A stretch of DNA of 64,000 nucleotides from Cryptomeria japonica (lineage: Eukaryota; Streptophyta; Pinopsida; Cupressales; Cupressaceae): assembly GCF_030272615.1 (NCBI RefSeq), contig NC_081414.1, positions 820,162,396-820,226,395 of the forward strand. Direction: 5' to 3'. Of the stretch, positions 39,753 to 50,720 are shown one piece after another. The translations under genes were made by a program, and so were the position numbers. The notes under the pieces were generated by a model that worked only from the letters and a program-made list of their open reading frames with translations, ran no database searches and was not told the DNA's origin. Numbering within the stretch: position 1 is the first letter of the stretch; every line of letters begins with the position of its first letter.

Positions 39753-40125
39753 CTGTCAATAACAACACAAGTCTAATATCACTTCCCTCATCAATACATG
39801 GATATCAAATCAAATTCAAATTCAAATTCAAAACTTGAAAAATTTGAACAAATCTATATCAAGTTTCACATCATATCAATCCATCAAATCATATCAACTT
39901 GTAACACAATTCAAGTTTCACAATCATATCAACTTGTAAAACAACTCAAGTTCCATATCAACTTGTAAAACAACTCAAGTTCCATATCAGCTTGTAACAC
40001 AACTCAAGCTCCACAATTCATATCAAACACATTCATATCCAAAACTTGAAAACTTTGAACAAATTTAAATCAAGTTCCACATCATATCAAAATCATATCC
40101 AATCTATATCAACTTGAAACATCAC
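39753..40125 (-). other. Intron remnant of MIDDLE antisense PMD gene (left part)
   Basis: CA/AT-rich sequence with repeated CATATCAACTTGTAA[CA]ACAA[CT]TCAAG units (about 39890-40020) lies between the exon 2 acceptor and the INNER insertion site. The right part of the same intron is 56298-57002. Confidence 0.6.
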
Positions 40126-40915
40126 TGTAGACACCTAAAATTGTCCAGTCTAATTAAATAAATATTTTATTTATTTAATTACCTAAGCCTAATTCTTCTA
40201 TTAATTAAATAAATCTTTATTTATTTAATTAATTCATTTATCCTCTTCTAGCCTTATTTCTCATTTAAATAAATACATTTATTTATTTAAATTATCCTCT
40301 TCCTAAATTAAATAAATATTTTATTTATTTAATTGTCCTACTTCTTCTATTAATTAAATAAATCTTTATTTATTTAATTAATTCATTATCCTTTTCTACA
40401 CATGACACATGTCATTCATCTCTTAATTCATACACTACCTACCCCTTTCATTATTTTACTATTTCTTCTACCTACCCTCTAATCCTAGCCGACCTCTCTT
40501 TCTACACCTCTCAATCTTAACCCTCCATTTCCTATTGTGTCTTCTATTTAAGGAGATGCTTTCTTCATTGTCAAACCCTAATGACTAATCACTCAGCCTA
40601 ATCGACAATTTGGAGGACTCGACTACACTACGATCCTACTTGCAACCACATTCCGTTCTTTGTTGAGCTCTTGTGCATATAAAAATCTGAGAGCAAATAT
40701 ATCAAGCAAGATCAATGGAGATAGGAAGAATGGAGATCAAAACCCTATTGGACATGTGATGGTATAATCTTTGTGATTTTGAGTTATTTGCATTGTCTTA
40801 GGTAATCTTCATATGTTATGGTGGATCTTTGTTGTTGTTAGGCTAGGGTTTGGTGGTTGAATTCATTTAGCCTTTCAATATTGTTGTTATTTGTTATCCA
40901 TTTTCACCATATACA
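40126..40915 (+). repeat. 5' LTR of INNER element
   Basis: Begins TGTAGACACC and ends ACCATATACA. U3 contains five AT palindromes of the AATTAAATAAAT/ATTTATTTAATT type at 40152-40180, 40200-40233, 40263-40292, 40305-40334 and 40349-40382. The first two and last two are copies of each other (a duplication of about 150 bp). TATTTAAG at 40545-40552 is the likely TATA box, with transcription start near 40580. Confidence 0.95.
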
Positions 40916-40918
40916 TTT

Positions 40919-40936
40919 TGGCACGCTCGGTGGGAC
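40919..40936 (+). other. Primer binding site region of INNER element
   Basis: TGGCACGCTCGGTGGGAC starts 3 nt after the LTR. The tRNA is not assigned with confidence; a tRNA-Arg-like 3' end is possible. It clearly differs from the MIDDLE element's tRNA-Lys-type site. Confidence 0.55.
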
Positions 40937-41030
40937 TCTTGTCCCTTTGCATTTAACATTTTTATTGCAGATTTGACATTTTTGAAGTTGCAGATCGGAC
41001 AATTTTCGACGACATTTTAGGTTTTTTTCC

Positions 41031-41286
41031 GCGTCTGCGAGCGTTCGGATCGCGTTTTTGTGTTTCAGAAGCGTCTGCAATATCGTGAATCGCGTCTGTG
41101 TTTTTGCCAATTTTTGTTTTGCAGGTTTCCGAAAGGTGCGTCTGTGATTCCAAACCGCGTCTGCACTGCATCAGATCGCGTCTACGTCATTTAACAGCGT
41201 CAGTGACCTCTGATCGCGTCTGTGAATCACAGAACAACGTCTGTGTCATACAGACGCGTCTGTGTCTGGTATAGCAGCGTCTGTGC
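41031..41286 (+). repeat. Phased leader array 1 of INNER element (GCGTCTGTG, 19/21-nt steps)
   Basis: The GCGT of the core GCGTCTGTG begins at 41031, 41052, 41071, 41092, 41138, 41157, 41178, 41197, 41216, 41237 (ACGT), 41256 and 41277. Steps are 19 or 21 nt apart from one gap of 46. Sequence between cores varies. The reverse complement of this motif forms the array at 54727-54994 in the antisense PMD intron. Confidence 0.92.
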
Positions 41287-41679
41287 TTTCTGTTTAGCAA
41301 TTTTAATTTTTCTTTGATTCGGGTTTTCGGATTTTGTACTTAGGGTTTCAGATCTGGATTATTTTCGGCTAACCCTTGCAAATCGAGCTAACCAAGTTTG
41401 TGCAGCTTGCTTTGAAGGCAAAATACGTTTTTGTTGAAGGCCCCTTTTCACAAAGTCTTTTTGGGTTTTCTAAAATTTACCTAACTTGTGTGCTTGCAGG
41501 AAGGGGTGATCATTTGAAACAACCCAAACTACTAACAATTTTGTTGCAGGGCCTTAGCTAGGGTTTTGTAGTTTTGTTGTGTGCCTTGTTTTCATAGATT
41601 AGCAAACACTTCAATTGGTGCACTAAAATTGAATCATTGTCTTTTGTGTCTTGAGCAATAGGCTCTTTTTGTTCAATCT

Positions 41680-42240
41680 TTAGAGGGTCTGTCTTCCCGT
41701 GTGGTCATTAGGACTACTAGTGAGAAGAGAACGACCCAAGTGGTAGCGAGGAAAACCCACCTCTTCCGAACCACTATAATCAAATGTATTCATGGTGAAA
41801 ACTATGAATAACGTGTGCTGATTAGTTCATACCGACACTATGTCTCCCCATAAACCCGTTTGATCAAATTTATTTGATCATTTGTAGGGCGTAACCCCTA
41901 CCGGCTGGGAGCCTTCTGTATTTACAGAGCTGAAAGTGCCGCATGTATGGCCACACGAGCGGATGCCATTACTAGCACCTTTTTGTTTTAGAAGCCCAAA
42001 TCCTTCTAGTTGTTGAGGCAGGAGGTCGGACCTCTAGTAGCGGCCCACACACATACAGTTCTTAGTAGAGATACAAAGTTTGCCATGGGGAGTTTTCATG
42101 GGGACTGATGCTTGGCTGACCCGAGAAGTGAGTGCTGAGGGTGGAGCCAGTGAGGTCAAGCATCTAAGTATCCACTCTGAATAGCGTAGCCTCGGGGGTA
42201 AAACCCTATGTGGGATCAACAACTATTGTCTTGGCCAGCC
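41680..42240 (+). other. Structured leader of INNER element between the two arrays
   Basis: GC-richer untranslated sequence. The block at 41694-41787 (CTGTCTTCCCGTG, AACGACCCAAGTGG, CCACTATAATCAAATG) is shared with MIDDLE at about 26970-27084, and TGACCCGAGAAGTGAGTG near 42117 is partly shared with OUTER near 20320. No coding frame is supported. Confidence 0.5.
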
Positions 42241-42493
42241 CTAAGATTTGTGCTTGTCTTATGCTAAACACTCAAACATTCAAGACAAAACAACAAAACA
42301 TTGTGTCTTTTGTGTCTTCAAGTGTATGCAAAACTTTTTACATCAAACAACACACTTTTGGAGTCTAAACAGTTTGCAAACATTGGGTCATCAACATTGT
42401 GTCCTCTTGTCACGAAAAACAGTCAAACAGTCGGATTTGGTCACAACAAAACAACTTCACACATTGGAAAAATTGTACTAAGGTTACAGAAAC

Positions 42494-42624
42494 GCGTCTG
42501 TGTCTGTTTGAACCGCGTCTGAGTCATATAAGTGCGTCTGTGAAGGGCAGAATAGCGTCTGTGTCAAATAGAGAGGCGTCTGTGTCTGGGAATCACGTCT
42601 GTGAAGTATACAGAGGCGTCTGTG
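42494..42624 (+). repeat. Phased leader array 2 of INNER element
   Basis: Seven further GCGTCTGTG or ACGTCTGTG cores start at 42494, 42515, 42534, 42555, 42576, 42595 and 42616, again in steps of 19 or 21 nt. The array ends about 500 nt before the gag start. Confidence 0.92.
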
Positions 42625-43118
42625 TCAGGAATTGAAAACTTTAACAGTCCAGCAAACAAAAGAAAATCAGTTTCGGTATACTTGAGCTTCCTAGGTTGTC
42701 TCTTCAGGTTTCATCTAGCGTTCAACTTGTTCTAAGGTTTCATACAGTCCATCATTGCTTTACATCTCATTTTACATTCATACTTGTCAGAACTTGAGTC
42801 AAAAGGTCACTTGCTTGTCCTCATCATACTTTGTCAACACACTACATACTACTACACTTTGCTAAGTGGTCCCTCATCAAGGTTTCTTACCTTTGGGTCT
42901 CATTTGGTCTTACTTAGAGTCAAGGTCAGCTTACCTCATCAAGAGAAACTATCCTCTCTTTGGAAGTCACACCTAATCTACTACTTACATACTTGGTCTT
43001 ACACTTTGGACTTTGCAAGTACACCTCAAGATTCATTTACACTCCATACAACTCTTGGTCTTCCATACTCTTGTCATTTTTCATCTAGTCTCTCACATAT
43101 TGGTCAAACACCTAGTTC

Positions 43119-45188
43119 ATGGTTGAAACCCGCCTTCAAAAATCTAGGAGAATAGCTAAAGAAGCTCAAGAATCCGTAAACATGAGTTCTTATGAGTATG
43201 ACAATGATTTATTCTACAATCCTGAGCACACTACATTACCAGACATGAATGCTTATAGACATAATCCAAATGTGGAAAGCACAAACACTATAAACAACAA
43301 TGCTACGCACAATGACAATGTTGACAATTCTTCAATACTATCAGCAGACATAGAAGAATCCATAATGAATCCTCAATTCAATAGATTGGTTGAAGAGATA
43401 ATGAGGAGAGATCGTCAATACTTTTTACACATGATGGCACAAAGTGGAGCTAAAATACCGCATGATTTTGACTTATCTCAACTTATAGAAAGTCGACCCT
43501 CACAACAAATTCAACCCAACATGGATCAAAGGAGACCAAATAGTGGAGGAAATAGAGGACCGAATAATATGATGCCTGAGTCACCATCAGTTTTGCTTCA
43601 AAAACTAGCAATCCCACATACACAAGCTCAAACATATGATACTTACACTCAAAGACCATCATGGAGGCCTTATGCTCAAACACATGCTCAAGGTGTGGAT
43701 CAATCAAAACAAGTGGATACTCAAGGACATCCTCAAAATTTTGACACAAGGAGACCTCATGTCAAAATTGGGGGCAACACAATGGAAAATGAAAGGCCTA
43801 TTGAATATGGTTTATATACACAAAACAGATATGGAGTCCCTCAACATGAAGTTATGCCAAGTGCTCCATATATGTCGCAACAATATAGACCTCCATATGG
43901 ACATGTCTACGATCAGTATCATCCATACATGCAACAAGCTCCTCCTCAAATGGGCATTTCAAACATGGGGTATGCTACAAGAAATCAATCCCCTCCCAAG
44001 AATAATTTGGAGCAACAAATTAGGGATCTACAAAAGAAAATGGAGGACATGAGTACATCAAAACCTACATACACTATGAGAGATATATGTCCTTATCCAT
44101 TTGACAAGAGCATTCCAATGCCTCCATTTCCTCCACACTTTGTAATGCCAAAATTTGACAAATACAGAGGGAGAGGAGACCCCAAGGCACACATACGACA
44201 ATTCTTCACAGCTTGCATTGAGGTAGCGGCAGAAGAAACATACTTGATGAGGTTGTTCCCACAGAGCTTAGGAGATCAAGCTATGGAATGGTTTTCTCAA
44301 TTACCTCCTGGTATTAAGTCATGGGGCGACTTGGCAGAGGCATTCATTCAGCATTTCTCTTACAACATTGAAACAGATGTCTCAGTTACTACTTTGTGCA
44401 ATACGAAACAAAAGGAAGGAGAATCTTTCGCAACATTTTTACAGAGATGGAGAAACTTAGCTAGCAGATGCTCTTGCGAAATCCCGCAAAAACAAATGGT
44501 AGAAATGTTCACACAAAATGTTAACAAGGCTATTGGATATGATCTCAGGAAAGCTTGTTTGTCTACATTCAAGGATGTTATTGAAAAGGGCCTAGCAACA
44601 GAAAAGGTCTTAATTGAACAAGGAGTTATCAAGCTATTCAAAGAAAACAAAGAGGACTTTAAGGGAAAGGACAAACCAAAATTTTGGAACAAGAACAAGA
44701 ACACAGTTAATGATGGCGTTGTTGATGCCAATACAGTGAGACCAAAGTTCATCTTTTCTGGATCAAGTTCTACCAACAATCAGGTGAACAATCAAACAAC
44801 TGCTAAACCGCGAAGGAAGTACACCCCATTGGGAGAACCACTTGAATCAGTATTCAAAAAGCTTGTGGCAAACAAAGTGATCACAGTTCCAGATTTTCCT
44901 CCATATGAACCAAAGGTCAAACCAAATTGGTGGAATGATGATGAATTTTGTGAGTTTCATAAGAGCAAGGGTCATAAGACAAGTAATTGCCATCGATTGA
45001 AAAACATTGTGCAAGATCTCATTGATAGAGGCGACATTGAGATTGAGGGACATTCATCTAATCAAGAGCATGAGATGTTTAAGGAACCATTCCCAAAACA
45101 TGACAAAGGAAAAGGCAAAGTCACAGATGATCAAGCCAATTACACTAGAGCACCTTACAATTATGATTCTACTATCAATCACATCTAG
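43119..45188 (+). CDS. gag: gag of INNER element (689 aa, open)
   Basis: The ATG at 43119 opens a 689-codon frame. The N-terminal half is Gln/Pro/Tyr rich. The capsid-type gag core spans about residues 310-510 (ICPYPFDKSIPMPPFPP, PKFDKYRGRGDPKAH, YLMRLFPQSLGDQAMEW, LCNTKQKEGESF). A lysine-rich stretch and a zinc-binding motif CEFHKSKGHKTSNC (44949-44990) follow. Gag forms the cytoplasmic particle that packages element RNA. It ends at TAG 45186-45188, followed directly by ATG in the same frame, so gag may be made as a separate protein or the stop may be read through. It is the only large intact coding unit of the element. Confidence 0.9.
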   Translation: MVETRLQKSRRIAKEAQESVNMSSYEYDNDLFYNPEHTTLPDMNAYRHNPNVESTNTINNNATHNDNVDNSSILSADIEESIMNPQFNRLVEEIMRRDRQYFLHMMAQSGAKIPHDFDLSQLIESRPSQQIQPNMDQRRPNSGGNRGPNNMMPESPSVLLQKLAIPHTQAQTYDTYTQRPSWRPYAQTHAQGVDQSKQVDTQGHPQNFDTRRPHVKIGGNTMENERPIEYGLYTQNRYGVPQHEVMPSAPYMSQQYRPPYGHVYDQYHPYMQQAPPQMGISNMGYATRNQSPPKNNLEQQIRDLQKKMEDMSTSKPTYTMRDICPYPFDKSIPMPPFPPHFVMPKFDKYRGRGDPKAHIRQFFTACIEVAAEETYLMRLFPQSLGDQAMEWFSQLPPGIKSWGDLAEAFIQHFSYNIETDVSVTTLCNTKQKEGESFATFLQRWRNLASRCSCEIPQKQMVEMFTQNVNKAIGYDLRKACLSTFKDVIEKGLATEKVLIEQGVIKLFKENKEDFKGKDKPKFWNKNKNTVNDGVVDANTVRPKFIFSGSSSTNNQVNNQTTAKPRRKYTPLGEPLESVFKKLVANKVITVPDFPPYEPKVKPNWWNDDEFCEFHKSKGHKTSNCHRLKNIVQDLIDRGDIEIEGHSSNQEHEMFKEPFPKHDKGKGKVTDDQANYTRAPYNYDSTINHI

Positions 45189-47132
45189 ATGGACAATCAT
45201 ATTTCTACTATCACTATCAAAAACAAAAATCCTGAGAATCCTTCTCAGAGACCCAAGATTGTCCTAAAAGGTGTGGGATCTTCCTCCGAATCTACCTCTG
45301 AATGTCATGTTACAACCCGTCGAGGTAAGATTACATTGCCAGGTACCTCCACTAAGAATACCAATCCTTTATCAATCAAGCCTGAGTACGACCTTGTAGA
45401 ACAATTAGGGAAGACACCCGCGCTCATCTCCATTCTAGAGCTTCTACGTATATCCCCTGCACATAAAGCTATCCTTGACAAAATCTTGAGAGACACTGCT
45501 GTCCCTACGGATCTGAACGTGGATCAGTTTCAAGCCATGGTGGGATACCTATCCATTCCACATTCCCTTACGTTCACAGAAGCCGATGACGCCTCCATAA
45601 GTCAGCCACATAATGCACCTTTACACGTTGAAGCTTTTATACATAGACATAGAATCAAATGAGTCCTGATAGATGGAGGAGCAGGTCTAAACATTTGTAC
45701 CTTGAGTACCATAAGACAATTAGGATATTCTGACAAGGCTGTGAATTCTACAAACCAAATCACCATTAAGGCTTATGATGATGAAGAGCGTTCGTCCAAG
45801 GGCACAATCACCTTACCGCTAAGAATAGGACCGGTCATAAAGGATGTGGTTTGTCAAGTCCTAGATCTAGATCTCACGTATAACATATTGCTAGGACGTC
45901 CATGGATTCATGAAATGAGGGCAGTCCCATCAACATATCATCAATGCCTTAAGTTTCCTCATAATGGAGTCGAGGTAACAGTCAACGGTGATCCAAATCC
46001 GTTCATATATTGCAATAACTTGAGATCACATACTGAGACTATCATTCCCAGTAATCGTGAGGCTACTCCTTCTTCAGTATACATTGATCCTGAGTCATTA
46101 AAACCCTCAACATCCAAACAAGGTGAACTTAGAGGCAAGTTTCAAGACAAAGGCATGGGAGAATACACTTTGAATCAAACAATGTTTTTACGACAAGTCA
46201 TGAGCTCTCCAAAAGAATATGGGAGGCCACATCCTAACAAGCAAATCTCCATCATGATACTCAAATGGGATCCTACCATCTTTGAAAGATGGGGCAAACT
46301 AGAAGAGGAAAATTTATACAAAATGCTTTATAAAGATAGTGAAGAGGACACACATGATCAGACTATTATACCCTGTGAGAACTATGGCAAAGGCTTTAAA
46401 ATTATACAAAAATTCGGGTATGATGGAAAAAGCCCTCTCGGGTTACGCAAAGAAGGTGTTATGGAGCCCTTACAACCTGAGCTAACTACAAGAAGAGAAC
46501 GCTCCAAGGGACTTGGTTTTCTGAATTCCAAGATTCACAATAAAAGAACAAAAGAGGCATGGCGAATCAAAGTTGCCGAAGTTCAACAAGAGGATTATCC
46601 TTCCACAGATTCTAATGAGTGGGAATGGGGTTCAGACAAATCCTCCAGTGACTATGAGCTCACCGAGACATTCAGAGAGCCAGATGAACCTACAGAGGAG
46701 GAGGAATTTTACAAAAAGTTCAGAGTTGGTCAAGAACCAACCCATAAGGATCCCGCACAGTCTTCGTTTCAAGGTCCTAGGTTGAAATCGCATAGGATGA
46801 GGACACCTGTCCCAAAAGGCGCTACTAGTGATGACAATTTGGATTCGCTCACGATCGAAACTGATGAGGAGAGTGCCATCGATGACCTCGACGATTGCCT
46901 TGACATACCTGAATATAACCACATCTTCACTATTAGTCCAGCAAACTCTGAAAACACTAATGACCTTCCCCTTGTTCACCCCCAACTCATTGACTGGGAT
47001 CATGAAGGACCAGCACAATTTGATACATTTCAAAATGACGAAGCTATTGTCGACTATCTTGGCATTCGAGATGACCTTCCCCCTGGAGACCACAAAGCAG
47101 GATACACCATAGAACTCAACAACATGGCATAA
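45189..47132 (+). pseudogene. Protease and G-patch-like linker of INNER pol (one internal stop)
   Basis: In the gag frame. TGA at 45660-45662 replaces an Arg codon (the MIDDLE element has KRALIDGG here) just before the protease active-site motif LIDGGAGLNICTL (Asp at 45672). After the protease, YGKGFKIIQKFGYDGKS with GLRKEGVMEPL (about 46383-46470) fits the G-patch pattern, a nucleic-acid-binding module. An acidic linker follows, with NDEAIVDYLG near the end. TAA at 47130-47132 separates this part from RT in the same frame. In Ogre-type Tat elements gag-pro and RT are separated by a spliced intron, so this stop might be architectural. Confidence 0.8.
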
Positions 47133-48776
47133 TTCGGTGAGGGTGTCGGGCCTTCTAGTCGCAAAAATGTGAAAATAAGAACAAAACAAGGGTCTTATGG
47201 CGAAAACCACACTGTGGCACTATCTGACCCCAAAAAAGTAAAAAGAAAGGACGTATCTGAGGGCGAAAACCTCTCTGAGGCACCCGAAGATGGAAGGCTC
47301 GACATTCTCCCAGCATCATATGAGGAAAAATCATCCATGTTGGTAGAGGAGACTATAAAGACAAATATTGGTACAGAAGAGGTTCCACACAACATATTCT
47401 TGGCGCAATCTTTGACAGAGGCCGAAAGGACAAAATTCATAAGCTTCTTCAAGGAACGACAAGTCAACTTTGCATGGTCATACGCTGATATGCCTGGACT
47501 GGATCCGGATTTGGTTATGCATTATTTGACAGTCAAACCGAGGGCAAAACCAGTAAAACAGAAATTGAGGAAAATGCATCCACAAGTGGCATTACTCGTC
47601 AAGGCAGAACTGGAGAAATTATTGGATGTCGGATTCATACGACCAATTGATTATCCCGAATGGATCTCCAATTTGGTACCTGTCAGCAAACCAGATCGCA
47701 GTATCCGAATATGTACAGACTTCAGAGATATCAACAAGGCTTGCCCAAAGGACGATTTCCCATTACCAAACATAGACTTGATCGTTGATCTCACAGCAGG
47801 TCATGAAATGTTATCCTTAATGGACGGATTTTCCGGATATAATCAAATCAGGATTGCACCTGAAGATCAACATAAAACATCATTCACTTGTCCATGGGGA
47901 ACCTTCTGTTGGAACGTCATGCCCTTTGGGCTGAAAAATGCAGGCGCCACTTATCAACGAGTGATGACTACTATCTTTCATGATCTCATGCACATAACCG
48001 TGGAAGATTATGTTGACGATCTTTTAGGAAAGTCAATAGACAGAGATACACACTTAGACATACTTGCAGTTGTCTTTGATCGGCTGGAAAAGTACAAGGT
48101 AAGACTAAATCCAAAGAAATGCGTCTTTGGAGTAACCTCCGGGAAGCTCCTAGGATTCATTGTGTCTAAAAGAGGAATCGAGGTCGATCTAGCGAAAATA
48201 AAGGCTATCTTGGACATGCCGCCACCCAAGAATATCAGTCAACTTCGATCTTTACAAGGGAGACTCCAGTCCATACGAAGATTCATCGCACAACTTGCAG
48301 ATAAGTGTAATCCTTTCCAGCACCTGCTACATAAAAATATCAAGTTCAAATGGGATGAGAACTGTCAACAGGCTTTTCAGACGCTCAAATACTATCTTTT
48401 GAACCCACCAGTCTTAATGCCACCCATTCCAGATCAACTGTTGCTACTTTACATATCAGCTACTCCAACGGCACTGGGGGCACTCCTAGCACAACAAATA
48501 CCTGACAGCAAGGAAAAAGCAGTCTACTATATCAGTCGCACATTGGTGGGATATGAGCTAAACTACACTCCAATCGAACGTGCATGTCTCGCTGTGGTCT
48601 TTGCTTCACAGAAGTTACGACATTATATGCTCACTCACAAGACTAAGTTGATTGCCAGAATTGATCCACTAAAATATCTTCTCAACAAAGCTACACTTAC
48701 TGGGTGGCTGGTCAAGTGGGTAATGATTATGAGTGAATTTGACATCGAATACGTGGACAGGAAAGCAATCAAATGA
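47133..48776 (+). pseudogene. Reverse transcriptase and RNase H of INNER pol
   Basis: In the same frame as gag. RT spans about 47520-48300 with ICTDFRDINKACPKDDFPLP, FSGYNQIRIAPEDQ, MPFGLKNAGATYQR and the catalytic YVDD at 48009-48020. RNase H follows (about 48420-48720: LYISATPTALGALLAQQ, ERACLAVVFASQKLRHYM). It converts element RNA to DNA inside the particle. The frame is uninterrupted until TGA 48774-48776, where MIDDLE has Gly. That stop separates it from the second RNase H and integrase. Confidence 0.88.
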
Positions 48777-50628
48777 CAAGCCATTGCAGATCAATTGGCA
48801 GATGCTCCCATGATAGATGATGTTCCTCTACAGTCAGAATTTCCAGATGAGTCCATTCTAACAATATCACCTGCAAAGCCATGGCAATTATATTTTGATG
48901 GCTCATATACACAGCATGGGGCAGGAGCGGGTATACTCTTTATAACTCCTCAAGGCGATTCTATACCAAAATCATACCGCTTATCATTTCCTTGCACCAA
49001 CAATATAGCGGAATATGAGGCATTAACAATTGGATTAAGAATTGCAGTTCAGTGGAAGATCCAAGAGCTTCGTGTTTTGGGGGATTCTCAACTGGTCATA
49101 CGGCAAGCAACTGATGATTACCAAACAAAAGATGAAAAACTAATGCCCTACAAACAACTGGTAGATGATCTGAAACAACACTTCGCAAAGATAGAGTTTG
49201 AGCAGATACCAAGAGAACAGAATCGTGCTGCAGATGCCATGGCTACAATTGCTTCGCTCATTGATCTGCCGCAAAATGATACCTGCTATGAGTTCCTGGT
49301 AGACAACTTGCTGATTCCATCATATGAGATCACTCCTACGGAAATGATATGTGTTGTTGGTCATGAATCCCAGTTATATGGTTCCATATTCACATACCTT
49401 CGCGACAATATCTTACCTCCCGATCTATCAAACAATCAACGCCGCACTTTCATTCGCCAATCCTCTCGATACGTCATTTTAGCTGATATCCTATACCGAC
49501 AAGGTCTAGATGGCACCCTTCTTAGATGTTTAGAGAATGACAAAGCTCAGATTGCGTTACGAGAAGTGCATGAAGGGATATGTGGCCCGCATACTAGTGG
49601 TCCTACCTTGGCCAAGAAACTTATCAGGATTGGATACTACTGGCCTACTATGGAAAAAGATGCATATCAGTTTGTCAAGAAGTGTAAGCAGTGTCAAATT
49701 CATGGAGACCTCATACATGCACCAGTGCAGGAACTACAACCACTTGCATCTCCTTGGCCCTTTTGTCAGTGGGGACTCGATCTCATAGGCAAGATTCACC
49801 CTCCTTCTTCCAATGGACATAAATTCATTATCACAGCCACAGAGTATTTCACAAAGTGGATTGAAGCCGTGCCTCTCACACAAGTTACTGGGAAACAAAT
49901 CACTACCTTCATTTTGAACTACATCATTTGCCGATATGGTATTCCTAAGTCCATTATTACTGATAACGGGCGTCCCTTCAAAAATCAGGATGTTCGTGAA
50001 CTCTGTGACCGCTTCCATATCTCTCACCGTTTCTCCACACCATATTACCCCCAAGGTAATGTCCAAGCTGAGGCGTCTAATAAAACAATTCTCAAAATCC
50101 TTAAAAAGATAGTCGATGACGCTGGTCGTAACTGGCATATCCAACTCAATCCTGCACTTTGGGCCTACCGCACAAGTGTCCGCACACCTACAGGAGCTAC
50201 ACCTTACTCACTTGTCTACGGCGCTGAAGCCATCTTGCCTATTGAGGTGGAGTTACCTTCTTTACGGGTCTCTTTGAGAAACATAATCAACGATGAAGAT
50301 TACAGGGTCTCTCGCTTACAAGAACTAGAACTGCTGGAGGAACGAAGACACTGCTTTTAATCATCTCAAGGCTTACCAACAAAGAATGAGTCGCAGTTAC
50401 AATCACAAAGTCAAGCCTCGCACATTTGAAGCAGGTGACTTAGTCCTCAGAGAGAACCCCAAGAATCAACAAGACAGAGATAAGAAGGGCAAGTTCGAAC
50501 CAAACTAGCTTGGTCCTTACATTATTATAGCAGTGTATGGCTCTGGGGCATATCAGCTCTCAACTACAGAAGGTGAACCTTTGGAGGATCCTATCAACAG
50601 CATGCACCTTCGCAGGTTTTACACATAG
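48777..50628 (+). pseudogene. Second RNase H and integrase of INNER pol (frameshift and stop near end)
   Basis: A second RNase H (WQLYFDGSYTQHGAGAG, NIAEYEAL, VLGDSQL, NRAADAMA; about 48880-49260) is diagnostic of the Tat lineage. Integrase follows: zinc finger HEGICGPH...CKQC (about 49566-49695), catalytic Asp 49779-49781, Asp 49962-49964 and Glu 50070-50072 with 35 residues between the last two, as in DD35E integrases. A one-base insertion near 50350 shifts the frame. In the new frame the C-terminal domain reads to TAG 50626-50628, with a further TAG at 50506-50508 replacing the expected Trp of NWLGPY. The enzyme inserts element DNA into chromosomes; this copy cannot make it whole. Confidence 0.88.
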
Positions 50629-50720
50629 CTCTTCAGAGTATCCTAATTCAAAAATACAAAAAAATAAAAATAAAAATCAAAAATACAAAAAAATTATTAT
50701 AAAACAAAAAAATCGTCACT

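Noticed and set aside
40152-40382. AT palindromes as microRNA hairpins
   Set aside because: They are low-complexity AATTAAATAAAT repeats with short loops, without a miRNA-like arm.
41031-41286. CRISPR-like look of regularly spaced short motif with variable spacers
   Set aside because: The repeats are about 9 nt and the spacers about 11 nt, the sequence is eukaryotic retrotransposon leader, and there are no cas genes.
41495-41560. Splice acceptors in the INNER gag leader (TTGCAG sites)
   Set aside because: Pyrimidine-AG sites exist, but no matching donor could be chosen from sequence alone.
43119-50628. INNER element as a fully autonomous copy
   Set aside because: Stops at 45660, 47130 and 48774 and the shift near 50350 break pol; readthrough of all of them is not credible.
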